Shown one piece after another: positions 17,971-28,063 of a DNA stretch of 64,000 bases; the stretch's first letter is position 1; each line of letters starts with the position of its first letter. Source of the DNA: Chitinibacter sp. FCG-7 (GTDB lineage Bacteria; Pseudomonadota; Gammaproteobacteria; Burkholderiales; Chitinibacteraceae). The DNA is taken from positions 2,852,001 to 2,916,000 of the forward strand of contig NZ_CP157355.1 of NCBI RefSeq assembly GCF_040047665.1, read 5' to 3'. Both the position numbers and the translations under genes were made by a program. The notes under the pieces were generated by a model. That model was not told where the DNA came from. It searched no databases and saw nothing but the letters and a program-made list of their open reading frames with translations.

Positions 17971-20900
17971 TCAGATAACTGGGTTCATTTGCACAGTGGC
18001 GACTGCATCCGTGCTGCTGATGCTGTACTCCTGCACCAGTTGCTGCAAAGGCCAGCGCCCGTCTTCATAGGGCAAAATCAGTGGTGCCAGGCTGTGCTGA
18101 GCCAGACGTTTTTCGCAGGCGTCGGCGATATTGGGGTGACACATTGCTGCCGATATTGATTCTTGCAATGGATCATCCGACCAGATGATGTGCTCAAGAT
18201 CAAAGGTGCGCAAAGTACTATTACGCTGATGGTGGCTGGAGAGCACAGCCTGATTGCCTGTCAGCAGCACCATGCCAATTTGCTGTACCAGATCCCACTC
18301 GCTCGGCCCCAGGCAGGCAATGCGCCCTAGGGGGCGATAGCGCAGCTCGTTGTATTCGCCCTGAATGCCGGGAAGGGCTAGCACGTGTTGCAAGGGGCTG
18401 CGCCTGGCGGCGTCTTCGAACAGAATTTCCAGATCCAGCCCTTGGTCGATGTCGGGCCAGAGCTGGGCGATTTTGCGCAAATCTTCCACTTTGCTCGCCA
18501 GCTCGCGGTAATGAGGCTGGCAGGGGCTGGCGTGGCGCGTTAATTGCCATACAGTCCACGGGCTGGCCAGCTTGCCGAGCGGATGGCTACCCACGATGAC
18601 ATCGGCCAGATTGCAGTTGAGCCGGTAGTTGCCAATCTTGGTTTGTGCGATCAGTTGCTCGATGTGCTGGCTAATCCGGCTGTGGATACCGAGCGTGGCG
18701 CAAGCGGGGAGTGCGTTAATCAGGCGACTCAATTCATGCTGTTGCTCTGCATGATAAGCCCACACATAAAGCACTGGGCCGGGGATGGTTTCTTTGAGCG
18801 TAGCCGGGTCGTCAATTTCAATCAGGGTCGGTGCCATGAATTGCCCGTCTGCCGTCGCGGTATTCAGCTGTGGCTGAAATACCTTGCAGCCTTGCGCCCT
18901 GCGTTGGCTTATTTCCTGCTCAAGCGCAGCCAGTGCAGCCGCATTGAGCATCGGCCCCAGATCACTGGCAGCGTGCGCCGGGTCGCCCACCACAAAGCTG
19001 TCCATCGCCTGTTTCAGCTGCAAAATCACCTGTTCTGCAATGTCTTGCTGCACACACAGTAGCCGCAAGGCTTCAGGGTGCTGACCGGCATTGAGCCACG
19101 CCGAATCCAGTACATCCTTGATCAGCAAGGGAAGGGTGGCGCTGCTGTCCGCGATCATCACATTCAGGCTACGGGGACGCGCCAGCAGGACGCGGCCCGC
19201 GCCAAATTCGGCTAGCGCCTGGCGGACTTTATGCGCGTTGGCCTGTGTGCCCTGAAAGCAGACGCCCTGACAGCGCTGATCGAGCGTCAATGCCGCGCCC
19301 AAGGCCGCGCCGCCGGGCAGCATTTGCAAGGCCGCTTCGGGAATGCCAACCTGATGAAGGCACCGAATGGCCAGCGCGGCAATCAGGCATGTTTCGGGCG
19401 CAGGTTTGGCAATCACTGTATTGCCGGTGAGCAGGGCGGCGACAATCGGTGCGATCCACATCGCCAGCGGCGAGTGTCGATCACCAATCACAATCACAAT
19501 GCCCAGCGGCGCTGGTGCTGTTTCGGGCCAGGCTGATCGGGCTTGCTGGGCATGGTAACGGCATAGATCAATGGCCTGACGCAACTCGTTTCTTGCTTGC
19601 AACAAGGTGTAGCCACATTCGCTGATCAGCAGGTAGATCAGCGCGGCCTGGCGCTGCTGTAACTGGTTTGAAACGGCGTTGATCAGTCTGGCGCGTTCCT
19701 TGATGCTGCGTGCATGCCAGCTGCCCAGCTGAGCCTGCGCGCTGGTAAACGCTGGCTCGATGGCGGCAAATGGTGCATCGTAGCAATGCCCGATCACTTG
19801 CCGGGTATCGGCGGGTTTGTAGCAGATACGTGGTGTAGTATTGCTATCGGGCTCTTTTTCCATAATGGGTCTGGCGATATACCCCTCACTATGGTTTGAA
19901 TTTAATAATGAATACCAGGCCAGACCCTGGGGCCAGAATAAAGGATCGTCTAGCGCCGGGGTTTCCCGTGGGGAGAAAACCTTGTTGGGGGCTGGAAAAT
20001 GGTGTTCCCCCTTGACAAGCATCTCGCCAGCCTCGGCGCTCCCCGGTAACTGTTGAACGGTGTCCGGATTGGCATGGTGCTGCAAATAGCGCCTAACCAG
20101 ATACGGCAATAATTCATGATGCGCGCCCACCGGGGCATACAGCCGACACGGCCGATCAATGCCCAGCTCTTTGGCGAGTTGGTACAGCGTTTCACCCAGA
20201 CCAAATAGCGCCTGAAATTCAAAATCATGCGCCCCAGCCAGTTGATGAAGGTAAGACAACGTAAAGGGATTGTGCGTGGCAAATTGCGGGTGGATGCGCC
20301 CACCGCTTTGCAGCAGCGCCTGGGCGCAGGCCAGATAACATTGCTCGGTGTGCTCGGCTTGTGTCCAAACCGGATAGTGGCCGAGCGCAGCCTGCTGTGC
20401 CTGCCGGATTTCGCGCTCCCAGAATGCGCCTTTGACCAGCCGAACCTGAATCTGGCGTTGAGTCTGCTTGGTGTACTGGTTTAGCCATTTAACCGTATGC
20501 AGGGCGTTTTTCTGGCAAGCCTGTACTGTGATTCCCAGGCCATCCCAGTGCGCCAGATGATCTGCCTGCAGCAGGCGTGAAAATAACTGCAGCGTCAGTA
20601 GCTGGCGGCTGCTTTCTTCGGCTTCGATCATCAGGCCGATATCATAGTGCTTGGCCAGCAGAGCCAGCTGGAGCAGCCGCGGATACAGCACTTCCTGCAC
20701 TTGCTGGTAATGCAGCAGATTAAACTGCTCATACAGCGTCGATAGCTTGACCGAGACGTCAGGGCTAAGCCGTGTACCACCCTGATGGGCGCGGCCAATC
20801 AGATGGATGGCAATTTCGTATTGCTCAAAGCAATAAGCCGCATCTTCCCGGCCAATGGCCGACTCGCCCGAGAGGGCGAACGCGTATAGAAAATCCGGAT

Positions 20901-21450
20901 CTTGCTGCTTCAGGGCACTTTCAATGTCCTGGGCGATAATCAGCTGGCTTGCCAGCATATGCATGGCCTTTTTCATGCCTTCGCGGATCACCGGCGCCGC
21001 CAGTGGCTGCGGCAGATGTTCGGCCACATCCAGCCCTAATGTCGCCAGATTGATTGCCCACGATGGGCTGGCTCCGCGATAGGTGTGCCACTGCGCCGAG
21101 TGCAATTGCGTTTCAATCAAACGGTCTAGCTGTGGCTGATCGCTGATGCGCAAAACACCTTCAGCAAGATTGATCAGGGCTTGTCCGGCAGGGCTGGACA
21201 GCGGGTATTGCATCAGCAGATTATCCACGCTGCCTTGCCCTTGCCGGGCAAAGTGCAGCTTTTGCTTAAGCAAATGAGCCAGTGCATCGGCCCGCAAGCT
21301 CTGCTCGGCCACTAGATGGACTGCGCCCCTGATTTGTCTGGCCAGGCTGAGCTCGTCAGCCAGCTGCGCCTGTGCCAGCGGCGCAAACATGGCGGGTAAG
21401 GCTGGAAAGGCGGGAAAGCCTGGCTGGGCCCGAATCATGGGCGACTCCAA
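17971..21450 (-). CDS. PutA-like protein: proline dehydrogenase with degenerate P5C dehydrogenase half
   Basis: 1159 aa with the PutA architecture but no N-terminal ribbon-helix-helix domain. The PRODH barrel is largely kept: VRLVKGAFW (about 340), QFATHNPFT, YAPVGAHHELLPYLVRRYLQ (about 445-457, the Arg pair that binds proline). The IDAEESDR and YDMLGE motifs read MIEAEESSR and YAFALSGE. The aldehyde dehydrogenase half has lost its key residues: the Glu motif AETGG is ARPRS (about 758), the nucleophile motif GQRCSALR is GQHPEALR (about 789), FTGS is FQGT, and PFGGEGLSGTG is PLGKLASPW (about 957). The fold segments and the C-terminal LPGIQGEYNELRYRPLGRIACLG remain. It probably oxidises proline at most; a second PutA elsewhere is likely. 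A weak 50-bp element lies inside at 19835. Confidence 0.85.
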   Translation of the reverse strand: MESPMIRAQPGFPAFPALPAMFAPLAQAQLADELSLARQIRGAVHLVAEQSLRADALAHLLKQKLHFARQGQGSVDNLLMQYPLSSPAGQALINLAEGVLRISDQPQLDRLIETQLHSAQWHTYRGASPSWAINLATLGLDVAEHLPQPLAAPVIREGMKKAMHMLASQLIIAQDIESALKQQDPDFLYAFALSGESAIGREDAAYCFEQYEIAIHLIGRAHQGGTRLSPDVSVKLSTLYEQFNLLHYQQVQEVLYPRLLQLALLAKHYDIGLMIEAEESSRQLLTLQLFSRLLQADHLAHWDGLGITVQACQKNALHTVKWLNQYTKQTQRQIQVRLVKGAFWEREIRQAQQAALGHYPVWTQAEHTEQCYLACAQALLQSGGRIHPQFATHNPFTLSYLHQLAGAHDFEFQALFGLGETLYQLAKELGIDRPCRLYAPVGAHHELLPYLVRRYLQHHANPDTVQQLPGSAEAGEMLVKGEHHFPAPNKVFSPRETPALDDPLFWPQGLAWYSLLNSNHSEGYIARPIMEKEPDSNTTPRICYKPADTRQVIGHCYDAPFAAIEPAFTSAQAQLGSWHARSIKERARLINAVSNQLQQRQAALIYLLISECGYTLLQARNELRQAIDLCRYHAQQARSAWPETAPAPLGIVIVIGDRHSPLAMWIAPIVAALLTGNTVIAKPAPETCLIAALAIRCLHQVGIPEAALQMLPGGAALGAALTLDQRCQGVCFQGTQANAHKVRQALAEFGAGRVLLARPRSLNVMIADSSATLPLLIKDVLDSAWLNAGQHPEALRLLCVQQDIAEQVILQLKQAMDSFVVGDPAHAASDLGPMLNAAALAALEQEISQRRAQGCKVFQPQLNTATADGQFMAPTLIEIDDPATLKETIPGPVLYVWAYHAEQQHELSRLINALPACATLGIHSRISQHIEQLIAQTKIGNYRLNCNLADVIVGSHPLGKLASPWTVWQLTRHASPCQPHYRELASKVEDLRKIAQLWPDIDQGLDLEILFEDAARRSPLQHVLALPGIQGEYNELRYRPLGRIACLGPSEWDLVQQIGMVLLTGNQAVLSSHHQRNSTLRTFDLEHIIWSDDPLQESISAAMCHPNIADACEKRLAQHSLAPLILPYEDGRWPLQQLVQEYSISSTDAVATVQMNPVI

Positions 21451-21509
21451 AAAAGCATCAGTACAAAAGGCAAGGTGTGGTTCTGTCCGAAATGATCGGG
21501 TTTGCTGTA

Positions 21510-23141
21510 CTAGACCTTAAAGCGGCGGATGGTGTTGTCCAGACTCTGGGCAATCTGGCTTAAGCGCTCGGAGAGCCGGTTGGTGCTGGCGGCGGCGCTG
21601 TGATTTTCTTCGCTGGCCTGGGCGATCTGCTCGACATGGCGGGCAATCTCATGGCTGGCCGTGCTTTGCTCCTTGATCGCGCTGCTGATGCTGGTGATAT
21701 GCTCGACCGAACGCCGTGATACCGCTTCAATTTGCGCTAGCGCCTCGGCAACGCTTTGTGTGCTACGCACGCCGTTTTCAACCAGATGCGTGGCGGCCCG
21801 CATGCCTTCAGCGGCGGTGCTGGTGTCTCTTTGCACCGAATCAATCTTGCTGGTGATTTCTATCGTCGCCTGCGTGGTTCGTTCGGCCAGCTTGCGCACT
21901 TCATCGGCGACCACCGCAAAACCGCGCCCCAGATCGCCCGCTCGGGCCGCTTCAATCGCGGCATTCAGGGCCAGCAAATTGGTCTGGTCGGCAATATCCT
22001 TGATCACCATGGCGATGCTGCCAATTTCATCCGAGCGCTGATTAAGCTGCACGATTACTTGTGAAGAATGGTTGATTGAATTGGCAATCTGGTTGATTTC
22101 AGTCGCGGCTTTTTGCGCCGTTAGTGCACCTTCGGTCGCGGTTTGTGCTGCCTCGTGGGTTTCATGCTCCATATTGTGCGCATTATCGGCAATCATGTTC
22201 ACGCTCACTGTCAGCTGCTCAATCGCTGCTGCCGTTGATGCCGACGCTTCGGCTTGCAGATGAGACGACTGGGTAATTTGCGACGAGGCACTGGTGAGTT
22301 CGTGCGCGGCGCTGATCAGCTCGCTGGAGTTGCGGTTGGCCTGCGAAATTACCTCGCACATGCCGGTAAACAGCCGATTGAGTGCGCTGGTGGTTTGGCC
22401 GATTTCGTCCTGATTATGCGCTTTCAGGCGCAAACCGATATGGCCGGAGCGGTCGATTTCGCCAATATCGCGCTGCATTTCATTCAGCGGCGTGGTGACC
22501 GATTTTATAATGACAATGCTGGCTGCAAGGCCAGCCAGGATCGCCAGCGCCATCAGGATCAGGCTTAAACGCAATTTTTCGGTCTTGATGGCATCCACTT
22601 TGCCCTCAATCGCGTTGACGTTGGTAATCGCCTGTTTGGCTTGCGTGCTCAGGCTGTCGCTAAGCGTGCGCACGGGCTCCTTGTATTTACCAAAGGCTTT
22701 GTTAGCTTCGCCAGTATTGGCGAATTGCCCGGCCGAGAGCTGGGTAAAAGTTTCGCCAAAGCCCTGCGCATATTGATTCAGACTTTCTTTTAACGTTTGT
22801 AATTGTGCTGTCTGAGCGGGGTTGGCCAGCTTTTCTGCGGCGGCAATCGCAGCTTGGGTTTCATTTAGACTATCATCCCATTTCTTTTTGTATTCGGCGA
22901 TTTTCTCGCCTTCGCTCAGATTGATGAAGGCGTCTTTTTCGTAGCGCCGCAGATCGCCAACGTGTTTTTGCGCATCAATGATATTGATGCCAAATTGCAA
23001 TTCGGTTCGCAGCAGCTCGCTCACGACGCCGTGCTGCTTGCTCATGCCGAGCAAGCCGACAATCCCGATCACAATCAGTAGTGCGATCATGATCACGAAA
23101 CCGACGGTAATTTTTGCTGCAATGGAGAGTTGGTTTAGCAT
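21510..23141 (-). CDS. Methyl-accepting chemotaxis protein
   Basis: 543 aa from ATG 23141, which has GAGG 8 nt upstream (ATG 23147 is 2 codons earlier). Layout: TM1 ([21 protein letters not shown]), a four-helix-bundle periplasmic ligand domain of about 150 residues, TM2 ([19 protein letters not shown]), HAMP, then a cytoplasmic coiled-coil with the hairpin tip [19 protein letters not shown]. It signals through CheA/CheW to the flagellar motor. The ligand is unknown. No che genes are nearby. Confidence 0.95.
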   Translation of the reverse strand: MLNQLSIAAKITVGFVIMIALLIVIGIVGLLGMSKQHGVVSELLRTELQFGINIIDAQKHVGDLRRYEKDAFINLSEGEKIAEYKKKWDDSLNETQAAIAAAEKLANPAQTAQLQTLKESLNQYAQGFGETFTQLSAGQFANTGEANKAFGKYKEPVRTLSDSLSTQAKQAITNVNAIEGKVDAIKTEKLRLSLILMALAILAGLAASIVIIKSVTTPLNEMQRDIGEIDRSGHIGLRLKAHNQDEIGQTTSALNRLFTGMCEVISQANRNSSELISAAHELTSASSQITQSSHLQAEASASTAAAIEQLTVSVNMIADNAHNMEHETHEAAQTATEGALTAQKAATEINQIANSINHSSQVIVQLNQRSDEIGSIAMVIKDIADQTNLLALNAAIEAARAGDLGRGFAVVADEVRKLAERTTQATIEITSKIDSVQRDTSTAAEGMRAATHLVENGVRSTQSVAEALAQIEAVSRRSVEHITSISSAIKEQSTASHEIARHVEQIAQASEENHSAAASTNRLSERLSQIAQSLDNTIRRFKV

Positions 23142-23285
23142 CTGCATGACCTCAAGTTTGAAATCGCTGGTTCAGCCTCAGTTTAGCTTTGATAAGCGGA
23201 TTAGCAAGTGGGCAAAGGTCTGGAGCGCAAGCGTAAAAAATGTAATAATTTCTTAATAATTCATGGCATTAGAGAAGGTTGGTGT

Positions 23286-23678
23286 ATGTCGGAAGTGATT
23301 GAATTAAGCCCGTATGAACTCTTAGGTGGGCCAGCCGTTTTGCGTCAGCTGGTGGATCGTTTTTATGACATCATGGCGACAGATCCACGGGCGGCGGGCA
23401 TTCACGCCATGCATGCACCAGACAGCGCGCTGATTCGTGATAAGTTTTTTGATTTTTTGTCCGGCTGGCTGGGCGGGCCGCAATTATTTATTGAAAAATA
23501 TGGTCATCCGCGTTTGCGGGCACGGCATATGCCGTTTGCCATTGGCGAGGCTGAGCGCGATCAGTGGCTGCTTTGCATGTATCAGGCAATGAGCGAAATT
23601 GCGATGAGCGATGCGCTGCGCGAGCACTTGGAAGAAGCGTTTTTCAAAACGGCTGATTTTATGCGGAACAAAGAATAG
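23286..23678 (+). CDS. Group II truncated haemoglobin
   Basis: 130 aa from ATG 23286, with GAGAAGG upstream; the longer frame from 23208 has no ribosome site. Globin features: LSPYELLGGPAVLRQLVDRFYDIM (helix A/B), the DFLSGWLGGPQLFIEKYGHPRLRARHMPF segment with the likely proximal His, and the GEAERDQWLLCM helix carrying the Trp typical of group II. Likely roles are oxygen or NO handling in the cytoplasm. The stop codon TAG is part of a degenerate 50-bp element. Confidence 0.92.
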   Translation: MSEVIELSPYELLGGPAVLRQLVDRFYDIMATDPRAAGIHAMHAPDSALIRDKFFDFLSGWLGGPQLFIEKYGHPRLRARHMPFAIGEAERDQWLLCMYQAMSEIAMSDALREHLEEAFFKTADFMRNKE

Positions 23679-23726
23679 GGTATATCGCTGTAGCTCTATC
23701 TAGATTTAGTTTAGCGAGTAATGCTG
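23677..23726. repeat. 50-bp palindromic element, degenerate right end
   Basis: The left end AGGGTATATCGCTGTAG is typical and begins on the globin stop codon. The right end (TTAGCGAGTAATGCTG) is decayed. A second AGGGTATATG follows at 23731. Confidence 0.4.
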
Positions 23727-23740
23727 AGGTAGGGTATATG

Positions 23741-23768
23741 AAAAAGGCCGCATAAAAGCGGCCTTTTT
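23741..23768. terminator. Bidirectional rho-independent terminator
   Basis: AAAAAGGCCGC and GCGGCCTTTTT flank a 6-nt loop, serving the convergent globin and trmL genes. Confidence 0.88.
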
Positions 23769-23783
23769 CATGCTCAGACGTGC

Positions 23784-24251
23784 TTAAAAAATACCGCCCG
23801 CAAAATCATTCTGCCGCCAGGCTTCGTACACCGTGATGGCGACGGCATTGGATAGATTCAGGCTGCGATTGTCCGGGTGCATCGGCAGGCGAATCCGGTC
23901 TTGCGGGGCGAATTCGGCCAGAATCTCGGCGGGCAATCCGCGCGTTTCCGGGCCAAACACCAGCACATCACCGGGTTTGAATTGCACCAGATCGTAGCGC
24001 TGCGAGCCTTTGGTCGTTCCGGCAAAAAATCGCCTTCCAGCCAGCGCGACGCGGCAATCAGCCCAGTTCTCATGCACCTGCATTTGCGCGTATTCATGGT
24101 AATCCAGCCCGGCGCGGCGCATTTTGGTGTCGTCAAGCGGAAAGCCCAGTGGTTTTACCAGATGCAATGTACAGCCGGTATTGGCGGCCAGACGGATAAT
24201 ATTGCCGGTATTGGGCGGGATTTCAGGCTGGTATAAAACGATCTCGAACAT
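23784..24251 (-). CDS. trmL: tRNA (cytidine(34)-2'-O)-methyltransferase
   Basis: 155 aa, the standard TrmL length. This SPOUT enzyme methylates the 2'-O of the wobble nucleotide in tRNA-Leu isoacceptors using SAM. Seen: EIVLYQPEIPPNTGNIIRLAANTG at the N-terminus and the trefoil-knot SAM site FGPETRGLPAEIL, IRLPMHPDNRSLNLSNAVAITVYEAWRQ. It ends at a shared terminator with the globin gene. Confidence 0.96.
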   Translation of the reverse strand: MFEIVLYQPEIPPNTGNIIRLAANTGCTLHLVKPLGFPLDDTKMRRAGLDYHEYAQMQVHENWADCRVALAGRRFFAGTTKGSQRYDLVQFKPGDVLVFGPETRGLPAEILAEFAPQDRIRLPMHPDNRSLNLSNAVAITVYEAWRQNDFAGGIF

Positions 24252-24514
24252 AAGCTCTTATTGCTCTTATTGGTAGATGGCAGCAAGTTGGAAAGCGCGG
24301 CAGCGGCGGCTAAAGCCTGCAAAAAGCACTCGCCGCGCCAGGTGCCGCAATCATACCAAAGCCGTGGCGAGGTTGCCGCAGGAACTGACTTGCAGGCCGT
24401 GAGCGGCCTGCGCCGCGACAAATGAGCTGATCAGGCGCAAAACTCGTGGCTTTTGCCTGACATTAGCGGCGTGTGGCTGTTAGAATCGTTGCAACTTTTG
24501 TTTGCGAATCCATC

Positions 24515-25369
24515 ATGAATCAAACTGCCACGCTCCTGATCAGCTGCCCAGACCGCAAAGGCCTGTCTGCAGCAATTGCCAATTTTCTGTATACCTACAA
24601 CGCCAATATCGTTCACTCCGACCAGCATCAGGACAATACCGATAATCTATTTCTGATGCGGATCGAGTGGGATTTATCCGATTTCACGCTGGATATGAAT
24701 GCTTTTTCGGCGGCTTTTCAGCCGATTGCAGATCGATTCGAGATGACCTGGAAAGTGGCGCTGTCTAATCGCCCGCAGAAAATGGCCATTTTCGTGTCGA
24801 AATACGATCATTGCTTGGTTGATTTGCTGCACCGACATAAAAGTGGCGAGCTCAATTGCGAGATTCCGCTGATTATTTCCAATCACGAAGATTGCCGCGC
24901 GCTGGCCGAATTTTACGGCATCGAGTACCACGTGATTTCTGTTACCAAAGACAATAAAGCGCAAGCCGAGGCCGAGCAAAAAGCGCTGCTGGCTGAGAAA
25001 GAAATCGATCTGATCGTGCTGGCGCGCTATATGCAGGTACTCAGTCACGAATTTACCGCCGCTTACCCGCAGCGGGTGATCAATATTCACCACAGCTTCC
25101 TGCCAGCGTTTGACGGTGCCAAGCCATATCACCGCGCTTTTGCGCGTGGCGTGAAGCTGATCGGCGCCACCAGCCATTATGTGACCGAAATTCTCGATGA
25201 CGGCCCGATTATCGAGCAGGACGTGAACCGGATTTCTCACCGTGATGATGTTGAAGCGCTGATCCAGAAAGGCCGTGATCTGGAGCGCGTCGTGCTCTCG
25301 CGCGCGGTGCGCTGGCATCTGGAACACCGCGTACTGGTGTATTCAAACAAAACAGTGATTTTTGACTAA
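24515..25369 (+). CDS. purU: Formyltetrahydrofolate deformylase
   Basis: 284 aa from ATG 24515, which matches the family start (MNQTATLLISCPDRKGLSAAIANFLY); an in-frame codon at 24473 is discarded. It hydrolyses 10-formyl-THF to formate and THF, balancing one-carbon pools. An N-terminal ACT domain (about 1-85) is followed by the formyltransferase-like domain with INIHHSFLPAFDGAKPYHRAF (catalytic His) and TEILDDGPIIEQDV (catalytic Asp). A GC-rich hairpin at 24392-24411 precedes it. Confidence 0.96.
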   Translation: MNQTATLLISCPDRKGLSAAIANFLYTYNANIVHSDQHQDNTDNLFLMRIEWDLSDFTLDMNAFSAAFQPIADRFEMTWKVALSNRPQKMAIFVSKYDHCLVDLLHRHKSGELNCEIPLIISNHEDCRALAEFYGIEYHVISVTKDNKAQAEAEQKALLAEKEIDLIVLARYMQVLSHEFTAAYPQRVINIHHSFLPAFDGAKPYHRAFARGVKLIGATSHYVTEILDDGPIIEQDVNRISHRDDVEALIQKGRDLERVVLSRAVRWHLEHRVLVYSNKTVIFD

Positions 25370-25462
25370 GCGATTTTCGATTAAATCATCTTCGACTAGC
25401 CCAGCCGTGGCGGGCTAGACACAATGCGCGGTGATCCCGCGCATTGTTTTTTGCAAGACGAA

Positions 25463-26320
25463 TTACAGGCAGACCAGCGCGGTGCCAAGCAGGATAATCA
25501 TCGCGCCAGCAATGGTATTGCCGCCGATATGTTCACCCAGAAACACCGCACCCCAGAGCACGCCAAATACCGGAATCAGAAAAGTGACGGTCAGCGTTGA
25601 GGCCGCGCCGATCTCGCGCACCAGGCGGAAATACAGCAAATAGGCAAAGCCGGTGCACAGGACGGCCAGCGCAATAATCGCCAGCCAGACCGATGGCGTG
25701 GGTGTGGTTAGCGGCTGGCTGCTCAAAAACAGCGGTGCCAGCAGCAGGCTGGCGCCCCACATACTGCCGTGCGCGACCTGAAACGGCGCAATGTGCTGGG
25801 CTTTGAGCTTGGTATAGGCACTGGCGATCCCATAGCACAAGGTGGCACCCAGGCAGGCTAGAATACCCAGAATCGCTCCGGACTGAGTGCTGATCCGGTC
25901 AAACCCCACCAGCACCGCCACCCCCAGCATGCCAAGTAATAAGCCCAGACACACTTTGCGCGCCGGCATTTTGCGCATGAGCAAAGCCATGATGACCGCG
26001 CCCCAGATCGGTGCCGTGGCGTTCAGAATCGACATCATTGACGCATTGAGGGTACGGGCCGCGAAGCCGTAAGCCAGAAAAGGCAGTGCGGTATTAAACA
26101 AGCCGAGAAACAGATATTCCCGCCAGTTCTGCCAGTCAAACCGGTGCTTGAGCGCCGCAGCAACCAGCCCCAGAAACACCGCTGCCAGCCCGATGCGGGC
26201 GCTGATCAGCCAGATCGGCCCCAGGCTGGGGACGGCAATGCGCATAAACAGAAAGGAAGCGCCCCAGATCGCGGCAAGCAAAATCAGGCGGGTGGCGTTG
26301 GCAAAAGTCATGGTAGGCAT
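25463..26320 (-). CDS. EamA-family drug/metabolite transporter
   Basis: 285 aa, almost entirely hydrophobic, with about ten membrane helices in two EamA repeats. The first begins LILLAAIWGASFLFMRIAVPSLGPIWLISARIGLA; the second begins GAILGILACLGATLCYGIASAYTK and ends VTFLIPVFGVLWGAVFLGEHI. Members export amino acids, metabolites or drugs; the substrate cannot be read from sequence. Confidence 0.92.
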   Translation of the reverse strand: MPTMTFANATRLILLAAIWGASFLFMRIAVPSLGPIWLISARIGLAAVFLGLVAAALKHRFDWQNWREYLFLGLFNTALPFLAYGFAARTLNASMMSILNATAPIWGAVIMALLMRKMPARKVCLGLLLGMLGVAVLVGFDRISTQSGAILGILACLGATLCYGIASAYTKLKAQHIAPFQVAHGSMWGASLLLAPLFLSSQPLTTPTPSVWLAIIALAVLCTGFAYLLYFRLVREIGAASTLTVTFLIPVFGVLWGAVFLGEHIGGNTIAGAMIILLGTALVCL

Positions 26321-26463
26321 CGCATCAGCAAGGTGGCTTTATTGTGCGATGCCTCGATAGTGATAGCTAGGGATAATTGCTGCCGGATTTCCCGTATTGC
26401 CAATAGGCGATAAAGCCGTAGTAGCCGAATATCGTAATTGCCCACGTTGCCAATGTGCAGGAT

Positions 26464-27855
26464 TTATTGCCGCCAGTTCAGCTGCTCGTGCAGTTTGACC
26501 ACATCGCCAATAATCAGCAGCGCTGGCGGTTTGATGTGGCTGTCACGGACGGTTTGCGCCAGCGTGCTGAGCTCGGCAATCACGACTCTTTGCTGCGCCG
26601 TGGTCGCGCGCTCAATCACGGCGACTGGGGTATTGCCTGCTCGACCATGTTTGATGAGCTGTTCAGCAATATACCCTGCCTGTGCCACGCCCATGTAAAC
26701 GACGACGGTTTCATTGGGGTTGACCAGACGTGGCCAATCGAGCTCGAGTTTGTCGGCGTCGCTGTCGGTGGCGCGGCGATGGCCGGTGACAAAGGTGACC
26801 GATTGCGCGTAATCGCGGTGCGTGAGCGGAATACCGGCGTAGCAGGACGCGCCGGCCGCCGAGGTAATGCCGGGAACCACTTCAAACGGAATTTGCGCAG
26901 CGGCCAGCTCGGCAATTTCTTCGCCGCCCCGGCCAAAAATAAACGGATCGCCCCCTTTAAGCCGCAATACTTTTTTGCCTTCCTGCGCCAGCCGCACCAG
27001 CAGCAGATTGATTTCTTCTTGCGGCAGCGCGTGGTTATTCGATTTCTTGCCGACATAAATGCGTTCGGCATCGCGGCGCACCAGCTCCATGATTTCGGCG
27101 CTGACCAGATTGTCATACAGCACGACATCGGCTTGCTGCATCAGGCGCAGCGCGCGGAAAGTGAGCAGGTCAGGGTTGCCCGGGCCGCTGCCTACCAGGT
27201 ATACCGCACCCTGTATTGGCACCGAGCCCTTGTTGATTGCGTCTTCCAGAGCAATACGTGCTGTTTCAATCTGGCCGGAAAAGACCTGATCCGGGATGGG
27301 GCCAGCCAGAACGTTCTCCCAGAATTCGCGGCGGCTGGCCGGATCGGGTATTTTTTCCTTGGCCAGCGTGCGCAGCTGACTGCCCATTTTGGCCAGCTCG
27401 CCCCAGCCGTGCGGAATCAGCGCTTCGAGCTGGCTGCGCAAATGTCGCGCCAGCACCGGCACGCCGCCGCCCGTGGACAACGCAATGGTCAGCGGTGAAC
27501 GGTCAACGATTGCCGGGGTAATAAAACGACTGTGCGCCGGGTCATCGACCGAGTTGACCAGAATACCCGCCGCTTCACAGGCGGCAAACACCGCTTGATT
27601 GACGCTGGCGTGATCGGTGGCAGCAATCACCAGTCTTTGTCCGGCAATGTGCGAGAGTGAAAACTCGGCCGGACGCCAATGTACTTTGCCGTGCTTGACC
27701 ATTTCACGCATTTCATTGCACAGCTCGGGCGCGACAACCGTAATATCTGCGCCAGCCGAGGCCAGCAGCCGCAGCTTGCGCACGGCGATTTCGCCACCGC
27801 CGACAATCATGCAAGGCTGCTGTTTCAAGTTGATAAAAAGCGGGAAGTAGTCCAT
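26464..27855 (-). CDS. cysG: Sirohaem synthase CysG
   Basis: 463 aa from ATG 27855 (MDYFPLFINLKQQP), with AGGTGA upstream; in-frame codons up to 27912 are not needed. It is trifunctional. The N-terminal NAD-binding domain (MIVGGGEIAVRKLRLL) oxidises precorrin-2, a middle part chelates iron, and the C-terminal methyltransferase (VYLVGSGPGNPDLLTFRALRLMQQADVVLYD, LRLKGGDPFIFGRGGEE, GITSAAG) makes precorrin-2 from uroporphyrinogen III. Sirohaem serves sulfite/nitrite reductases. The stretch 26627-26676 carries a 50-bp element without disturbing the conserved protein sequence. Confidence 0.97.
   Translation of the reverse strand: MDYFPLFINLKQQPCMIVGGGEIAVRKLRLLASAGADITVVAPELCNEMREMVKHGKVHWRPAEFSLSHIAGQRLVIAATDHASVNQAVFAACEAAGILVNSVDDPAHSRFITPAIVDRSPLTIALSTGGGVPVLARHLRSQLEALIPHGWGELAKMGSQLRTLAKEKIPDPASRREFWENVLAGPIPDQVFSGQIETARIALEDAINKGSVPIQGAVYLVGSGPGNPDLLTFRALRLMQQADVVLYDNLVSAEIMELVRRDAERIYVGKKSNNHALPQEEINLLLVRLAQEGKKVLRLKGGDPFIFGRGGEEIAELAAAQIPFEVVPGITSAAGASCYAGIPLTHRDYAQSVTFVTGHRRATDSDADKLELDWPRLVNPNETVVVYMGVAQAGYIAEQLIKHGRAGNTPVAVIERATTAQQRVVIAELSTLAQTVRDSHIKPPALLIIGDVVKLHEQLNWRQ
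26627..26676. repeat. 50-bp element inside cysG, GGGGTATT...ATATACCC
   Basis: Ends GGGGTATTGC and GCAATATACCC, exactly 50 bp. It encodes GYIAEQLIKHGRAGNTP, ordinary family sequence, so it is embedded rather than inserted. Confidence 0.5.
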
Positions 27856-28063
27856 GGGTTTCACCTGCACAGTAAGGTGGCTATTGTCGCTTGGATTTGC
27901 CACTTTGCGCATAGAATTTGCCCGCTATTATTGATTTAAGTCGATTATTTACCGTTCCAATCATGCCATGATCGGCAGGTGCGCGCAGCGGCTGATCTTT
28001 TAACCTTGCGCGCGGCGGTACCTGCGGCCGCCAAGATCATGAGTAATCAATCAGGAGAAAACA

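Noticed and set aside
23784..24421. Other-frame ORFs across trmL
   Set aside because: They have no ribosome sites and no family pattern, and the trmL frame is complete.
26455..27498. Long plus-strand ORF of 347 codons opposite cysG
   Set aside because: It is a shadow of the GC-biased third positions of cysG; no coherent protein features.
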